Of a DNA stretch of 34,934 nucleotides, positions 22,650 to 30,127 are shown piece by piece; the stretch's first letter is position 1, and every line of letters begins with the position of its first letter. Source of the DNA: Coriobacteriia bacterium (GTDB lineage: Bacteria; Actinomycetota; Coriobacteriia; Anaerosomatales; Anaerosomataceae); the NCBI GenBank assembly GCA_030655755.1, contig JAUSOQ010000055.1, positions 1 to 34,934 of the forward strand, written 5' to 3'. The position numbers were made by a program, and so were the translations under genes. The notes under the pieces were generated by a model. The model did not search any database, had not been told where the DNA came from, and worked only from the letters and a program-made list of their open reading frames with translations.

Positions 22650-23123
22650 ATGGGGAAGAGCCGAAAGCGTTATCCGAACGGTTTGGCCGTCCAGCACGTC
22701 AGTACCTACCTTGTTCGCGAGACAAGTGCAGCGACAAGCGAGTATGTGACCGACCCCGCCGACGCCGCTCGCGTCTTGCGTGAGGCATTCGACCTCGACC
22801 ACCGGGACCGCGAGATTTTCGCGGCTATTGCGCTCAACACCAAGAATCGCGTGCTGGGTGTCTATGAAGTCAGCGTTGGCAGCCTGAACGCATCTATCGT
22901 CCATCCTCGTGAACTCTTTAAGACCGCCGTCATGTTGTCGGCGTCGTCGGTCGTCGTCGGCCACAACCATCCGAGCGGTGACACCACGCCGAGTGGTGCA
23001 GATATCCAGCTCACCCGCCGGCTTGTAAAAGCGGGCGATGTGTTGGGAATCGAGGTTCTCGACCATGTAATCGTCTCCCATGACGGCACACAAGCCTCGC
23101 TCCGAGACGCAGGTCTGATGTAA
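22650..23123 (+). CDS. radC: RadC-family JAB/MPN domain protein
   Basis: The 157 residues start at an ATG after GAAGGGAG. The JAB metalloprotease-like signature is complete: IVHPRELFKTAVMLSAS, then VVGHNHPSGDTTPSGADI, in which H-x-H and the later Asp bind zinc, and the last strand IEVLDHVIV. The protein is shorter than chromosomal RadC because the N-terminal HhH part is missing, as usual for plasmid and phage RadC-like proteins. It is common on conjugative elements, and its function is not settled (entry or anti-restriction roles have been suggested). A perfect hairpin follows the stop. Confidence 0.88.
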   Translation: MGKSRKRYPNGLAVQHVSTYLVRETSAATSEYVTDPADAARVLREAFDLDHRDREIFAAIALNTKNRVLGVYEVSVGSLNASIVHPRELFKTAVMLSASSVVVGHNHPSGDTTPSGADIQLTRRLVKAGDVLGIEVLDHVIVSHDGTQASLRDAGLM

Positions 23124-23133
23124 GCAAACATGA

Positions 23134-23160
23134 GGCGGCGGGGGCAAAGCCCCCGCCGCC
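23134..23160 (+). terminator. Strong hairpin between the radC-like gene and the next gene
   Basis: GGCGGCGGGGGC-AAA-GCCCCCGCCGCC is a perfect 12-bp stem. No T-run follows, and the ribosome binding site GGAGAGG of the next gene starts at the next base. It may be an attenuator or an RNA stabiliser rather than a full terminator. Confidence 0.6.
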
Positions 23161-23176
23161 GGAGAGGGTGGAAGAT

Positions 23177-23467
23177 ATGCAGACCAAAACCATGAAAGAA
23201 AGAGCCACCGCAGCGGCGATCGCGTATGCCGGACGCGTAGGGATGGCGTTGTGTGAGCCCGTTCCTGGCGGTTTTCATGCGGTAGACGGAGAGCGAGACG
23301 TGTTTGTGGTGGTGACTGCGCGCAAGAGCACGGGCGAGGCGGCGGTGACCTTGACCGCCCGACGCCACGCACAGCGCGAAGAGCGGCGGCTAGACCACAT
23401 CATCGTCCGGGTACTGTCAGCTGACCGGGCGCTACTTCGCCACCACCGGGACGTACCGACCGAATAG
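23177..23467 (+). CDS. Small hypothetical protein, possibly a worn YraN-like nuclease fold
   Basis: ATG 23177 follows GGAGAGG; a GTG at 23168 is too close to it. The 96 residues include AAAIAYAGRVGMALC and then GERDVFVVVTARKSTGEAA, which loosely recalls the Glu-Ile-Asp and EVKxR core of YraN/PD-(D/E)XK proteins. The key acidic residues are not all present. A high Arg content follows. I treat it as unknown, co-transcribed with the radC-like gene. Confidence 0.55.
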   Translation: MQTKTMKERATAAAIAYAGRVGMALCEPVPGGFHAVDGERDVFVVVTARKSTGEAAVTLTARRHAQREERRLDHIIVRVLSADRALLRHHRDVPTE

Positions 23468-24014
23468 CCCCCTCGCCCCGGCGCGGCCTCCCCTCCGCCC
23501 CGGCGCCGCTCGCGGCCTCACGGCCGCGAGGATATGACCAGCCACCCCGCCGCCGGCGCGGTGGCTTCATTTTCCCAGCCCGCCCGACCGGTCGACCTGC
23601 CCACCGCATGGATCGCCGTGGACGGCTCGACCGGTCGGGCACACCCGTCCTCCTGCACACAGGCAACACACCTGTGCACAGTAGGATCGATCCGAGCTTA
23701 CCTATCGGGCTCGGATCTCGGCGCTCCCGACGTCGGTGGTCTCGGCGTTCAGGCAGTGCGGGTTCATACGCGGCCCCGCCCAAGTCGCCCAAGACCACGA
23801 CTTGGGGAGAGAAGAGAGAAGGCAGGATAAGACCTGATGCTCTTCGCGCATCAGGCAAGGGCTACGCATCCCCGGCGGTGCCGGTGAGCAGGAGCAATAG
23901 ACCCGTAAGAGGAACACAAAGTGAGCATCTGGACGGGTGCGCGCTGATGCTCTATGCTCCGAGCATGGGAACCAGGCCCCGACCGACGACCGAACATGCG
24001 ACAGGAGGCCACTC
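23468..24014. other. Inverted-repeat-rich region, candidate oriT
   Basis: There is no gene in 547 bases. Perfect inverted repeats follow one another: CTCGCGGCC/GGCCGCGAG (23509-23530), GCCCGACCGGTCGA/TCGACCGGTCGGGC (23582-23640), CACAGG/CCTGTG (23658-23676), GATCCGAGC/GCTCGGATC (23689-23717), CCCAAGTCG/CGACTTGGG (23779-23806) and CCTGATGC/GCATCAGG (23833-23855). They lie directly before the RHH accessory gene and relaxase, where oriT normally is. The nick site cannot be placed. Confidence 0.6.
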
Positions 24015-24398
24015 GTGAAGCGCTTTATGATCCGGTTGGACGAGGACACCCACGAGCTTCTGGCGAAGGTCGCGGCGGCCAAGGACGTGCCGCCTGCGGC
24101 CCTTGCCCGCGAGTACGTCGAGTTCTGTTTGACGAGCGACGCGTACGACTCACGCAAAGGAACGCTCGAGGAGATGATCCGGCTCGCCACGCGTGACGCA
24201 TCCAAGAGGACGGCCGACGCCATGCGGGCGATCGCGGCGAAGACGGCGATCGCGGCGGCGACCTCGACGTTCCTCTCCCTCGAGGTCTTGGCTCGCGAGC
24301 ACGACTACGCCCCGGCCGAGCTCCAGACGCTCTACGACGAGTGCCGTGGTAAGGGCGTGGCGTTCGTGCGCCAGACCGTAGCGGAGGTCGGCGAATAG
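24015..24398 (+). CDS. Ribbon-helix-helix relaxosome accessory protein (MobC-like)
   Basis: GTG 24015 follows AGGAGG; an upstream frame to 23937 lacks this. The 127 residues begin KRFMIRLDEDTHELLAKVAA, a ribbon-helix-helix start (strand, two helices), and continue with a long Ala-rich helical part (SKRTADAMRAIAAKTA). Small RHH proteins before a relaxase gene bind oriT and help nicking. The inverted-repeat-rich region just upstream supports this. The stop lies just before the 44-bp repeat at 24402. Confidence 0.75.
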   Translation: MKRFMIRLDEDTHELLAKVAAAKDVPPAALAREYVEFCLTSDAYDSRKGTLEEMIRLATRDASKRTADAMRAIAAKTAIAAATSTFLSLEVLAREHDYAPAELQTLYDECRGKGVAFVRQTVAEVGE

Positions 24399-24401
24399 CG
24401 A

Positions 24402-24445
24402 GCGCTTAACGCTCGTTCAGGAAAGGGGGCCACCGTGGCCCCCTT
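24402..24445. repeat. 44-bp direct repeat copy A, with 19-bp palindrome
   Basis: Identical to 25990-26033. It includes the palindrome GGGGGCCACCGTGGCCCCC (24425-24443). The first relaxase codons (GTG GCC CCC) are part of this copy, and the second copy spans the relaxase stop codon, so the two frame the gene. Confidence 0.9.
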
Positions 24446-25997
24446 GGAGATTACGGCGAGGGTGAGTCCAGAAGTGACCGTGAGCAGCAACATCGTCATG
24501 AAGCTCAGCTTCAAGCCGGCGGGGTCAGAAGCCCATGCGGGCAACGTCGCCCATCTGCGTTACATCGGTACTCGGCCTGGGGTCGATACGGAGGTCACAG
24601 ACGCCGCGCTTGAACGCGCGGAGCTCAGCGACCTCTCAGACGATGAGGACTATCTGCGTTACATCGGTGAGCGCCCTGGCGTAGTGCGTGAGACAGCCGA
24701 AGGACCGGTGCTCCACGGACTTTTCGGTGCGTCCGGTGTGGCCGATGTCTCCCGAGTGCGGCAAGAGATCGGTGGTCTTGAACTCTCCCCCGCATATCGC
24801 ATGATCCTCTCGGTGCGGGAAGAGACGGCAGCGGCCGTCGGTCTTACCGACAAGGCCGCCTGGGAGATCTTAGTCTGTGAGCAGGCACCGACGTTCGCGC
24901 GTGGGTTGGGGATCCCGCTCCAGCGTCTCGGGTGGGTGGCTGCTCTTCACCAGGCCGCCGGTCACCCACACGTGCACCTGATCGCGTGGGACCGTGCGGA
25001 TAAGCCAAGAGGGCGTGACGTGGTGGAGAAACAGGCGCTCGTGGCCATGCGTGAAGAGCTCACGCGCGAGCTATGGAGGCCGGTCACCACCGAACTTGGT
25101 GCAGAGAAGGGTGGGATCCGCGACGCGTTGGTGCGCGGAACGCGGACCGAGCTCGCCGTCCTCACTGACCTCATGGGCTGGGAGAGGGGCACCGGGGCGC
25201 CGCTCTTGGACCGTCCGGCGACGCTGCCGATGCGCTCGGCTGAGGACCTGACGGCGATCGCGGCGGGTCTTGAGGAAGTCGCCTCGACGCTGCCCGGACA
25301 CGGCCGGCTGGTCTTGGCTTATATGCCGACCGAGACTAAAGATGCGGTCTCCCGTGTCGTGGACCTTTTGCTCGACGACCCGGCGAGTAGGGAGGCCGCC
25401 GATCGTTTCACAGCGATCGCGGCGGAGCTCGCAGGTCACCAGGCGCCCGCGCCCGAGAAGGTAGAGGCGGCTGCGGATCGGGCTTCCGCAGACCTTGGCC
25501 GAAGGGTGGGGCAGAACGTACTCGTTGCGGCCGAAGGTCTCGTGCAGGACCGTCTGCATGAGCGGGCGTGTCGGGCTGCCCCGGTGTTGCTGTCTCGTGG
25601 CGCGGATCCCGCACTCTGTCTGAGCGATCGCATCCGGGCGGCACGTGCGTGCGGCACTCTCGGAGTCTCTGAGACATCGGTCGTTGACTCAGCCACGAAT
25701 CGGCACGCAGGACCGGACGGACGGACGGTGATCGCTGCGGCCTGGGGCGAGGGGGCGGCACGGGAGCGTCTGGACGCAGGTGACGTAGAAGCCCTGGAAC
25801 GAGCGACGGGAGGAGACCGGCCTGCGCCGGTCATGGCCGGTCTCGGGACGGCCGCGAGGCTGGCCAGGCAGGTCTACCGGGACCTCGATTGCGCTCACGC
25901 TGACAGCCGGTCTATTGTCCGCGCGAGGCGCGCGCGTGTACGTCCCCGCGATCGAGGGATCTGGCACGACGCTGAGCCTGGGCACGACCGCGCTTAA
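24435..25997 (+). CDS. MobL-family conjugative relaxase
   Basis: The listed GTG start follows GGAAAGG, but GTG 24462 is an alternative that better fits the family start. The longest form has 520 residues. IVMKLSFKPAG, then LRYIGTRPGV (41-50) and again YLRYIGERPGV (73-83), open the MobL domain. The three-His motif is HQAAGHPHVHLI (172-183), binding the metal for nicking. Arg/Glu-rich helices follow to about 250. The C-terminal half is less conserved, helical and rich in Ala, Arg and Glu. The relaxase nicks oriT, stays on the 5' end and is exported via VirD4. No helicase or primase domain was recognised. Confidence 0.87.
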   Translation: MAPLEITARVSPEVTVSSNIVMKLSFKPAGSEAHAGNVAHLRYIGTRPGVDTEVTDAALERAELSDLSDDEDYLRYIGERPGVVRETAEGPVLHGLFGASGVADVSRVRQEIGGLELSPAYRMILSVREETAAAVGLTDKAAWEILVCEQAPTFARGLGIPLQRLGWVAALHQAAGHPHVHLIAWDRADKPRGRDVVEKQALVAMREELTRELWRPVTTELGAEKGGIRDALVRGTRTELAVLTDLMGWERGTGAPLLDRPATLPMRSAEDLTAIAAGLEEVASTLPGHGRLVLAYMPTETKDAVSRVVDLLLDDPASREAADRFTAIAAELAGHQAPAPEKVEAAADRASADLGRRVGQNVLVAAEGLVQDRLHERACRAAPVLLSRGADPALCLSDRIRAARACGTLGVSETSVVDSATNRHAGPDGRTVIAAAWGEGAARERLDAGDVEALERATGGDRPAPVMAGLGTAARLARQVYRDLDCAHADSRSIVRARRARVRPRDRGIWHDAEPGHDRA

Positions 25998-26033
25998 CGC
26001 TCGTTCAGGAAAGGGGGCCACCGTGGCCCCCTT
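25990..26033. repeat. 44-bp direct repeat copy B, with 19-bp palindrome
   Basis: Same as 24402-24445. It contains the relaxase stop codon (25995-25997) and the palindrome at 26013-26031, which is flanked by AAA and TTT and so could also work as a terminator. It lies about 100 bases before parA. Confidence 0.9.
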
Positions 26034-26064
26034 TAAACTGCTTGCCTATTTCTATTTCTAGGTA

Positions 26065-26093
26065 TTGTAGAGTATTACGCGTTGTGCTAGCAT
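26065..26093 (+). promoter_or_regulatory. Promoter of the parA operon
   Basis: TTGTAG (26065-26070) and TAGCAT (26088-26093), 17 bases apart, lie in an AT-rich patch 40 bases before parA, which has a strong GGAGGAGG. Confidence 0.5.
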
Positions 26094-26132
26094 ATACACA
26101 AAAGGGGATGAAGCTTAGTGGAGGAGGATCCC

Positions 26133-26903
26133 ATGAGTGTACAAGTGGTCGCGTTCGTGAACCACAAAGGTGGCGTAGGCAAGACCACGTCTGTCGCCAA
26201 CATCGGAGCCGCGCTCGGGCGCGAAGGGAAGCGGGTCCTCTTGGTGGACCTGGACCCGCAGGCGTATCTCTCGAGCGCCGTGGGGATCCAGGTGGGCGAG
26301 GATGCCCCGAGCGTCTACGAGGTTCTGACGGGGGTGGTTGCGGCCGAGGGGGCCACCGTGGCCCCCTCGGAGTTCTACGACGTGTTGCCTTCGACACTCG
26401 CTCTCTCGCGACTCGAAGTCGAGTTCGGCGCGCACGCGGGGCGGGATCTCTTGCTCCGGCGCGCGCTCGAGCTCCCGCGAGAGGCCTACGATTGGATCCT
26501 GATCGATTGTCCGCCGTCGCTCGGGATGCTCATGTTGAACGCGCTCGCGGCGGCGACCGCCTACGTGGTGCCGGTCCAGACCGAGTACTTCGCACTCAGG
26601 GGCCTTGGGACACTCGAAGAGATCATCGAACAGGCGCACGACTACCTGAATTCAGCCCTTGTCCCGCTTGGGGTGCTTCCCACCCTCTACGATGGCCGGA
26701 AGAACCAACATTCAGATACGCTCGCCGAACTCAAGGAATCCTATGGCGAGCTCGTCTTGCCGAGTGTACGGATGAATGTCGCGCTTGCCGACGCGCAGAA
26801 GGCGGGCCGCGACATCTTCGCCTTCCGGGCGAACGCACACGGGGCCGAAGACTACGCGGCCGTGGCGCGCGAGCTCCTAGTGCGAGCCGAGGGGGGTGCG
26901 TGA
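26133..26903 (+). CDS. parA: ParA partition ATPase
   Basis: ATG 26133 follows GGAGGAGG. The 256 residues carry the deviant Walker A KGGVGKTT (11-18), the switch LVDLDPQAYLS and the Walker B strand ILIDCPPSLG. It belongs to the short type Ib/Soj-like class without an N-terminal HTH. ParA uses ATP to move plasmid copies bound by ParB. Residues about 73-79 (GATVAPS) are encoded by a copy of the 19-bp palindrome, which looks inserted between strands. The gene overlaps parB by one base (TGATG). Confidence 0.94.
   Translation: MSVQVVAFVNHKGGVGKTTSVANIGAALGREGKRVLLVDLDPQAYLSSAVGIQVGEDAPSVYEVLTGVVAAEGATVAPSEFYDVLPSTLALSRLEVEFGAHAGRDLLLRRALELPREAYDWILIDCPPSLGMLMLNALAAATAYVVPVQTEYFALRGLGTLEEIIEQAHDYLNSALVPLGVLPTLYDGRKNQHSDTLAELKESYGELVLPSVRMNVALADAQKAGRDIFAFRANAHGAEDYAAVARELLVRAEGGA
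26346..26368. repeat. Palindrome copy inside parA (candidate parS)
   Basis: GGGGGCCACCGTGGCCCCC with GA and TC outside it extends the arms to 11 bp. It is in frame and encodes GATVAPS. The same 19-bp core is at 24425, 26013 and 34062. Confidence 0.65.
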
Positions 26904-27865
26904 TGACGGCGGAGCTACCCAAGCGCACCCGGAAGGGCCTTGACGGTTTCGGTAAGAACGCGAGTCCGGAACAGCGTGAAGCGCGGCAGCGCGCGGCGCA
27001 TGAGGCCGTGATGCCGTTCCTCGTCCAAGGGAGGGACAACGTCGCGGCTGAGCTCCGGATCGACGAGATCGAGCCGAGTCCGAACAACTTCTTTGCGATG
27101 GAAGACATCGACGCGCTCGCGGCGGATATCGCCGAAGTCGGGCTCCTGCACCCGCTCGTGGTCAGGCCTCTCTCCGAGGATCCGTTGACCCATTACGAGC
27201 TTATTTCGGGAGAGCGCCGCTGGCGCGCCCTCCGCACGCTCGTTGACGCTGGTGACAAGCGCTTCGAGCGTGTCGGCGTGATGATTCGCCGGATCACCGA
27301 CGACCAGGCCGAGCATGCGCTGATCTCTGCGAACATGGAGGCGCGCGATCTTACTGTCGCCGTACGCATCGAAGCGATCGCGCGGATGCGGGTGATCGTT
27401 GGGCGAGAGAGGGCGGCGGGGACCGTCGAGGGGAAGACCGCCGATCTGCTCGCGACCCGGCTTGGGATGGCGCCGCGGCAAATCAAACGCTACGAGGCGA
27501 TCGCGAAGGCGGATGTCGGCATTATAGAGGCCGTGGACGCCGGGACGATCACCCTCCGTTCCGGTGTCGCTCTCGCAGGTAGGCCCGCCGATGTGCAGGC
27601 TCGCGCGCTCACTGAGCTCACGGCGGCAGAGAAGAAGCACACTGAGGACGAGGCGGCAGAGGTCATCGAGCGGGCAGCGCGTCCGCATGTCGAACGACAC
27701 CCGGCAGCAGGGCCCAGCGAGAAGGCCGTCAAGGCGCTCCGAGGTGCGGTCCGTGCTCTTGAGCGGATCCAACCATTCACGCTGGATGTGGAGTACCGTG
27801 ACGAGGCGCTGGCTCTGGCTGAGCGGGTCCTTGATCTCGTTCGGCCGATGGAGGATGGCCAATGA
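26903..27865 (+). CDS. parB: ParB-family centromere-binding protein
   Basis: The 320 residues have a ParB N-terminal domain (IDEIEPSPNNFF at about 52-63, then LHPLVVRPLS and the ELISGERRWRALR motif near 106), the nucleotide-binding part of this CTPase family. A central HTH region (TADLLATRLGMAPRQIKRYE) and a C-terminal helical part follow. ParB binds parS and spreads. It is coupled to parA by a one-base overlap and to the next gene by four bases. The C-terminus (about 270-315) may be the dimer domain. The repeated palindromes nearby are the best binding-site candidates. Confidence 0.92.
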   Translation: MTAELPKRTRKGLDGFGKNASPEQREARQRAAHEAVMPFLVQGRDNVAAELRIDEIEPSPNNFFAMEDIDALAADIAEVGLLHPLVVRPLSEDPLTHYELISGERRWRALRTLVDAGDKRFERVGVMIRRITDDQAEHALISANMEARDLTVAVRIEAIARMRVIVGRERAAGTVEGKTADLLATRLGMAPRQIKRYEAIAKADVGIIEAVDAGTITLRSGVALAGRPADVQARALTELTAAEKKHTEDEAAEVIERAARPHVERHPAAGPSEKAVKALRGAVRALERIQPFTLDVEYRDEALALAERVLDLVRPMEDGQ

Positions 27866-28950
27866 AGGCGTTCCTGCTCTGTGACCCGCTCTCATGCGGT
27901 GCCGTGTCTGCTGCGGTCGAGGGCGCAGCAGGTACCGTCCTCGCTGCCCGTGAGGGTGCAGACGCGGTTGCGTTGACCGCTGCACTCACAGAGGCCGCAG
28001 CGACCTCCTGTGACCTCGTCGTGATCGAGCCCGGTGCGTGGGACGCCGAGACCTACGAGATCGAAGACGCGGTACGGCGTCTGCGGACGTCGCGCGAGGC
28101 CGCGCGGATCATCGTCCTTCTTCCGGAAGGGACCGAGCCTGACGCCTTCACCACCGAGCTCGTAGGTATGGGCATCTATGATCTCGTGAGTGTTCCGCCG
28201 GCAGAGATCGGGTCCCGGCTGTCTGCGGTGATCGCCGGACCTGCCACCTATGCGGCTGCGTCGCGGTGGCAGGTCCGCAAGGCAGCGCCTGCGTCTCGGA
28301 GGCGTGATGCGCGCCCTTTTCGTCCTTCTGTGGCCGCAGCCACAGAGACGATCGTGGAGCGCATTGTGGGGTGTGCGGCGATCGCTGTCGCTGGTGTCGG
28401 TCCGCGCGTGGGTACGACACACCTGGTCGTCTCGGTAGCGCGGTTCCTTGCGCATGAGGGCCACGCGGTAGCCTGCGTGCTCATGAATGAGGCCCACTGG
28501 AGGGCGATTGCGGGCGGATACGAGGGCGTCGCGATCGACGAGACGCGTTCGCGCTTCGAGCTCGGGGGCGTCGCCTACTATCTCGGAGCCCCGAGCCACG
28601 TGGCCGACTATCACTATGTCGTCCTCGACTTCGGTGTCTATGAACCAACGCATGCGATCGAGTTCAAGCGATCTCCCGTGCGCTTGCTCGTGTCCGGGTC
28701 GGCCGAGTGGGATCTGGCAGAGACCACCGAGCTCTTGCGCGCGGATCCGGCGACGCTCGGGTATACGGTCTGCTTTGCACTGACGTCTCCAGACCTCTTC
28801 GCCTACATCGCCGAGAACATGGGCGGGGCACGTGCCGTCGCCATTCCCTACAACCCGGAGTGGGGGCAGGTAGAGGGGGTAGCGTCGGTCATGGCGGAGC
28901 TCGTCGGAGACGTGCTGCCCCGCGTCACCCGCAAGGGTGGGCGCTCATGA
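27862..28950 (+). CDS. CpaE/TadZ-like protein with degenerate ParA-type ATPase fold
   Basis: The 362 residues start at the ATG overlapping the parB stop. The first 125 residues have a receiver-like pattern (SCDLVVIEPGAW, then ARIIVLLPEG and GIYDLVSVPP). Residues about 172 onward follow a ParA/MinD fold: AIAVAGVGPRVGTTHLVVSV sits where Walker A (KGGVGKTT) belongs, then YHYVVLDFGVYE at the Walker B place. The Lys residues of Walker A are gone (PRVGTTH), so ATP hydrolysis is doubtful. CpaE/TadZ proteins position secretion or pilus machines at the cell pole. Here it may link partition to the surface proteins encoded downstream. Confidence 0.72.
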   Translation: MKAFLLCDPLSCGAVSAAVEGAAGTVLAAREGADAVALTAALTEAAATSCDLVVIEPGAWDAETYEIEDAVRRLRTSREAARIIVLLPEGTEPDAFTTELVGMGIYDLVSVPPAEIGSRLSAVIAGPATYAAASRWQVRKAAPASRRRDARPFRPSVAAATETIVERIVGCAAIAVAGVGPRVGTTHLVVSVARFLAHEGHAVACVLMNEAHWRAIAGGYEGVAIDETRSRFELGGVAYYLGAPSHVADYHYVVLDFGVYEPTHAIEFKRSPVRLLVSGSAEWDLAETTELLRADPATLGYTVCFALTSPDLFAYIAENMGGARAVAIPYNPEWGQVEGVASVMAELVGDVLPRVTRKGGRS

Positions 28951-29234
28951 CCAGGCGAGCCCCCACGCTGCTCCGCGCGATCGAGCTTGAGGAGACCGCG
29001 CGGGCGGCAGAGACCGCGCGGGCGGAGAGAGGGGCGGCGCGGAAGGCCGCCAAGAAACGGTTCAGGAAACATCCGGTCGTTCGCGCGGGAGGCGCGGTCG
29101 GGTGGTGGCTGGGGACGCTTGCAGCGACGCTCGTCGCGATCGTGGTGCTCAATCTCGTGTTCAACCCGGACAGCGAGTTCAGCCGGCAGGTGGTCGGGTT
29201 CTTCGAGAGTCTACGGAATGGAGGCTTGTGGTGA
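28947..29234 (+). CDS. Small single-pass membrane protein
   Basis: The 95 residues start at the ATG overlapping the previous stop by four bases. A basic, Ala/Arg/Glu-rich cytoplasmic helix (about 8-42) is followed by one hydrophobic segment (about 51-71, LGTLAATLVAIVVLNLVF) and a short outside tail ending in FFESLRNGGLW. It could connect the cytoplasmic CpaE-like protein to the surface proteins, but no family is recognised. Confidence 0.7.
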   Translation: MTRRAPTLLRAIELEETARAAETARAERGAARKAAKKRFRKHPVVRAGGAVGWWLGTLAATLVAIVVLNLVFNPDSEFSRQVVGFFESLRNGGLW

Positions 29235-30127
29235 GACGCAAATATGTGAGGGGGGCATTCACCGCTCTGCTTGCAGCCGCGCTTGTAGCGCCGGCAGCAG
29301 CGTATGCGGCGGCGGCTGTCACACGGAGCGTGGAGGGCGTGGTCCAGACCGATGACACCCTTTTCCCCGCAGAGGTCGAAGAAGAGGGGGTCACCTACAA
29401 GCTCGGCGAGATCGAGTGGGTCGAGCGGATCGTGACGGACCGAACGGTCCGTCATTCGGTGGCCTATGATTTCGGCGCACAAATCGGTGAAGTCGAGATC
29501 CCGGAGACGTGCGCCACCACCTACTACGATGCCGCCAGCAACACGACCGTGCGGGCGGTACTCACCTTCGCGCGGGTGCAGAAGGCCGCAGCGACCATTG
29601 AGGGCGAACGTGAACTGTTCACTCACGTCTCGTATGACCCCAAAGCCTACGAGCTTGTAGACGCCCTCTGGTTGCCCTACGGCGCTCCCGCACCGTTGTG
29701 CAGCGGCGTCGAAGTGGAAGCTCCCCTTTTGGATGCGCTCCACTACGACCCTACCGTCTACCACGTTACGTCGTCAGAGTGGATCAGCCAAGCGACGCTT
29801 AACGGGGACAGGACCGAGCGGGTAGCAGAATACACCGTCTCAAGGCGGGCGGTGCAGGAGGAGGTTGTCTACTCAGGAATGGTCGCGCTCCCCGATGTGC
29901 TGGTCTTCGACGGCACGGCGACCTACGCACCACTGTCGTTGCCCGAGCGCGCCGAGCGCGCTGTCAGAGCAGCCGCCACGGTCGCGACGTCAGACCCGTG
30001 GTCTATCCTCCCCTGGGCGGCGGCCGGTCTTGCGGCGGGCACCGCCCTGTTGGGCGCGATCGTGTTCTTCCGGCGTCGGAAGCGGCGCTCAGACGACGAG
30101 GACGAGGAGGACGAGCATGAAGACTAG
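29231..30127 (+). CDS. Secreted, membrane-anchored surface protein
   Basis: GTG 29231 (or 29228) overlaps the previous stop. The 298 residues have a signal peptide (about 1-27, ending AAAYAAA). A beta-rich extracellular part with many Tyr, Thr and Val residues follows (about 30-245, including SVEGVVQTDDTLFPAEVEE). Then come one hydrophobic segment (about 257-275) and a cytoplasmic tail of basic then acidic residues (RRRKRRSDDEDEEDE). No LPxTG site is present. I recognise no named family. Its last 11 bases overlap the CAP-domain gene. Confidence 0.72.
   Translation: MRRKYVRGAFTALLAAALVAPAAAYAAAAVTRSVEGVVQTDDTLFPAEVEEEGVTYKLGEIEWVERIVTDRTVRHSVAYDFGAQIGEVEIPETCATTYYDAASNTTVRAVLTFARVQKAAATIEGERELFTHVSYDPKAYELVDALWLPYGAPAPLCSGVEVEAPLLDALHYDPTVYHVTSSEWISQATLNGDRTERVAEYTVSRRAVQEEVVYSGMVALPDVLVFDGTATYAPLSLPERAERAVRAAATVATSDPWSILPWAAAGLAAGTALLGAIVFFRRRKRRSDDEDEEDEHED

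Noticed and set aside
22398-23372. 324-residue minus-strand open frame
   Set aside because: It lies opposite the radC-like gene, which has a complete JAB motif; the antisense frame has no features.
23509-23530. Strong hairpin considered as part of a tRNA or other structured RNA gene
   Set aside because: There is no cloverleaf, no T-arm or anticodon-arm pattern nearby, and it fits the row of inverted repeats before the relaxosome genes.
26915-28653. Long minus-strand frames opposite parB and the CpaE-like gene
   Set aside because: Shadows of strongly supported plus-strand genes in GC-rich DNA.
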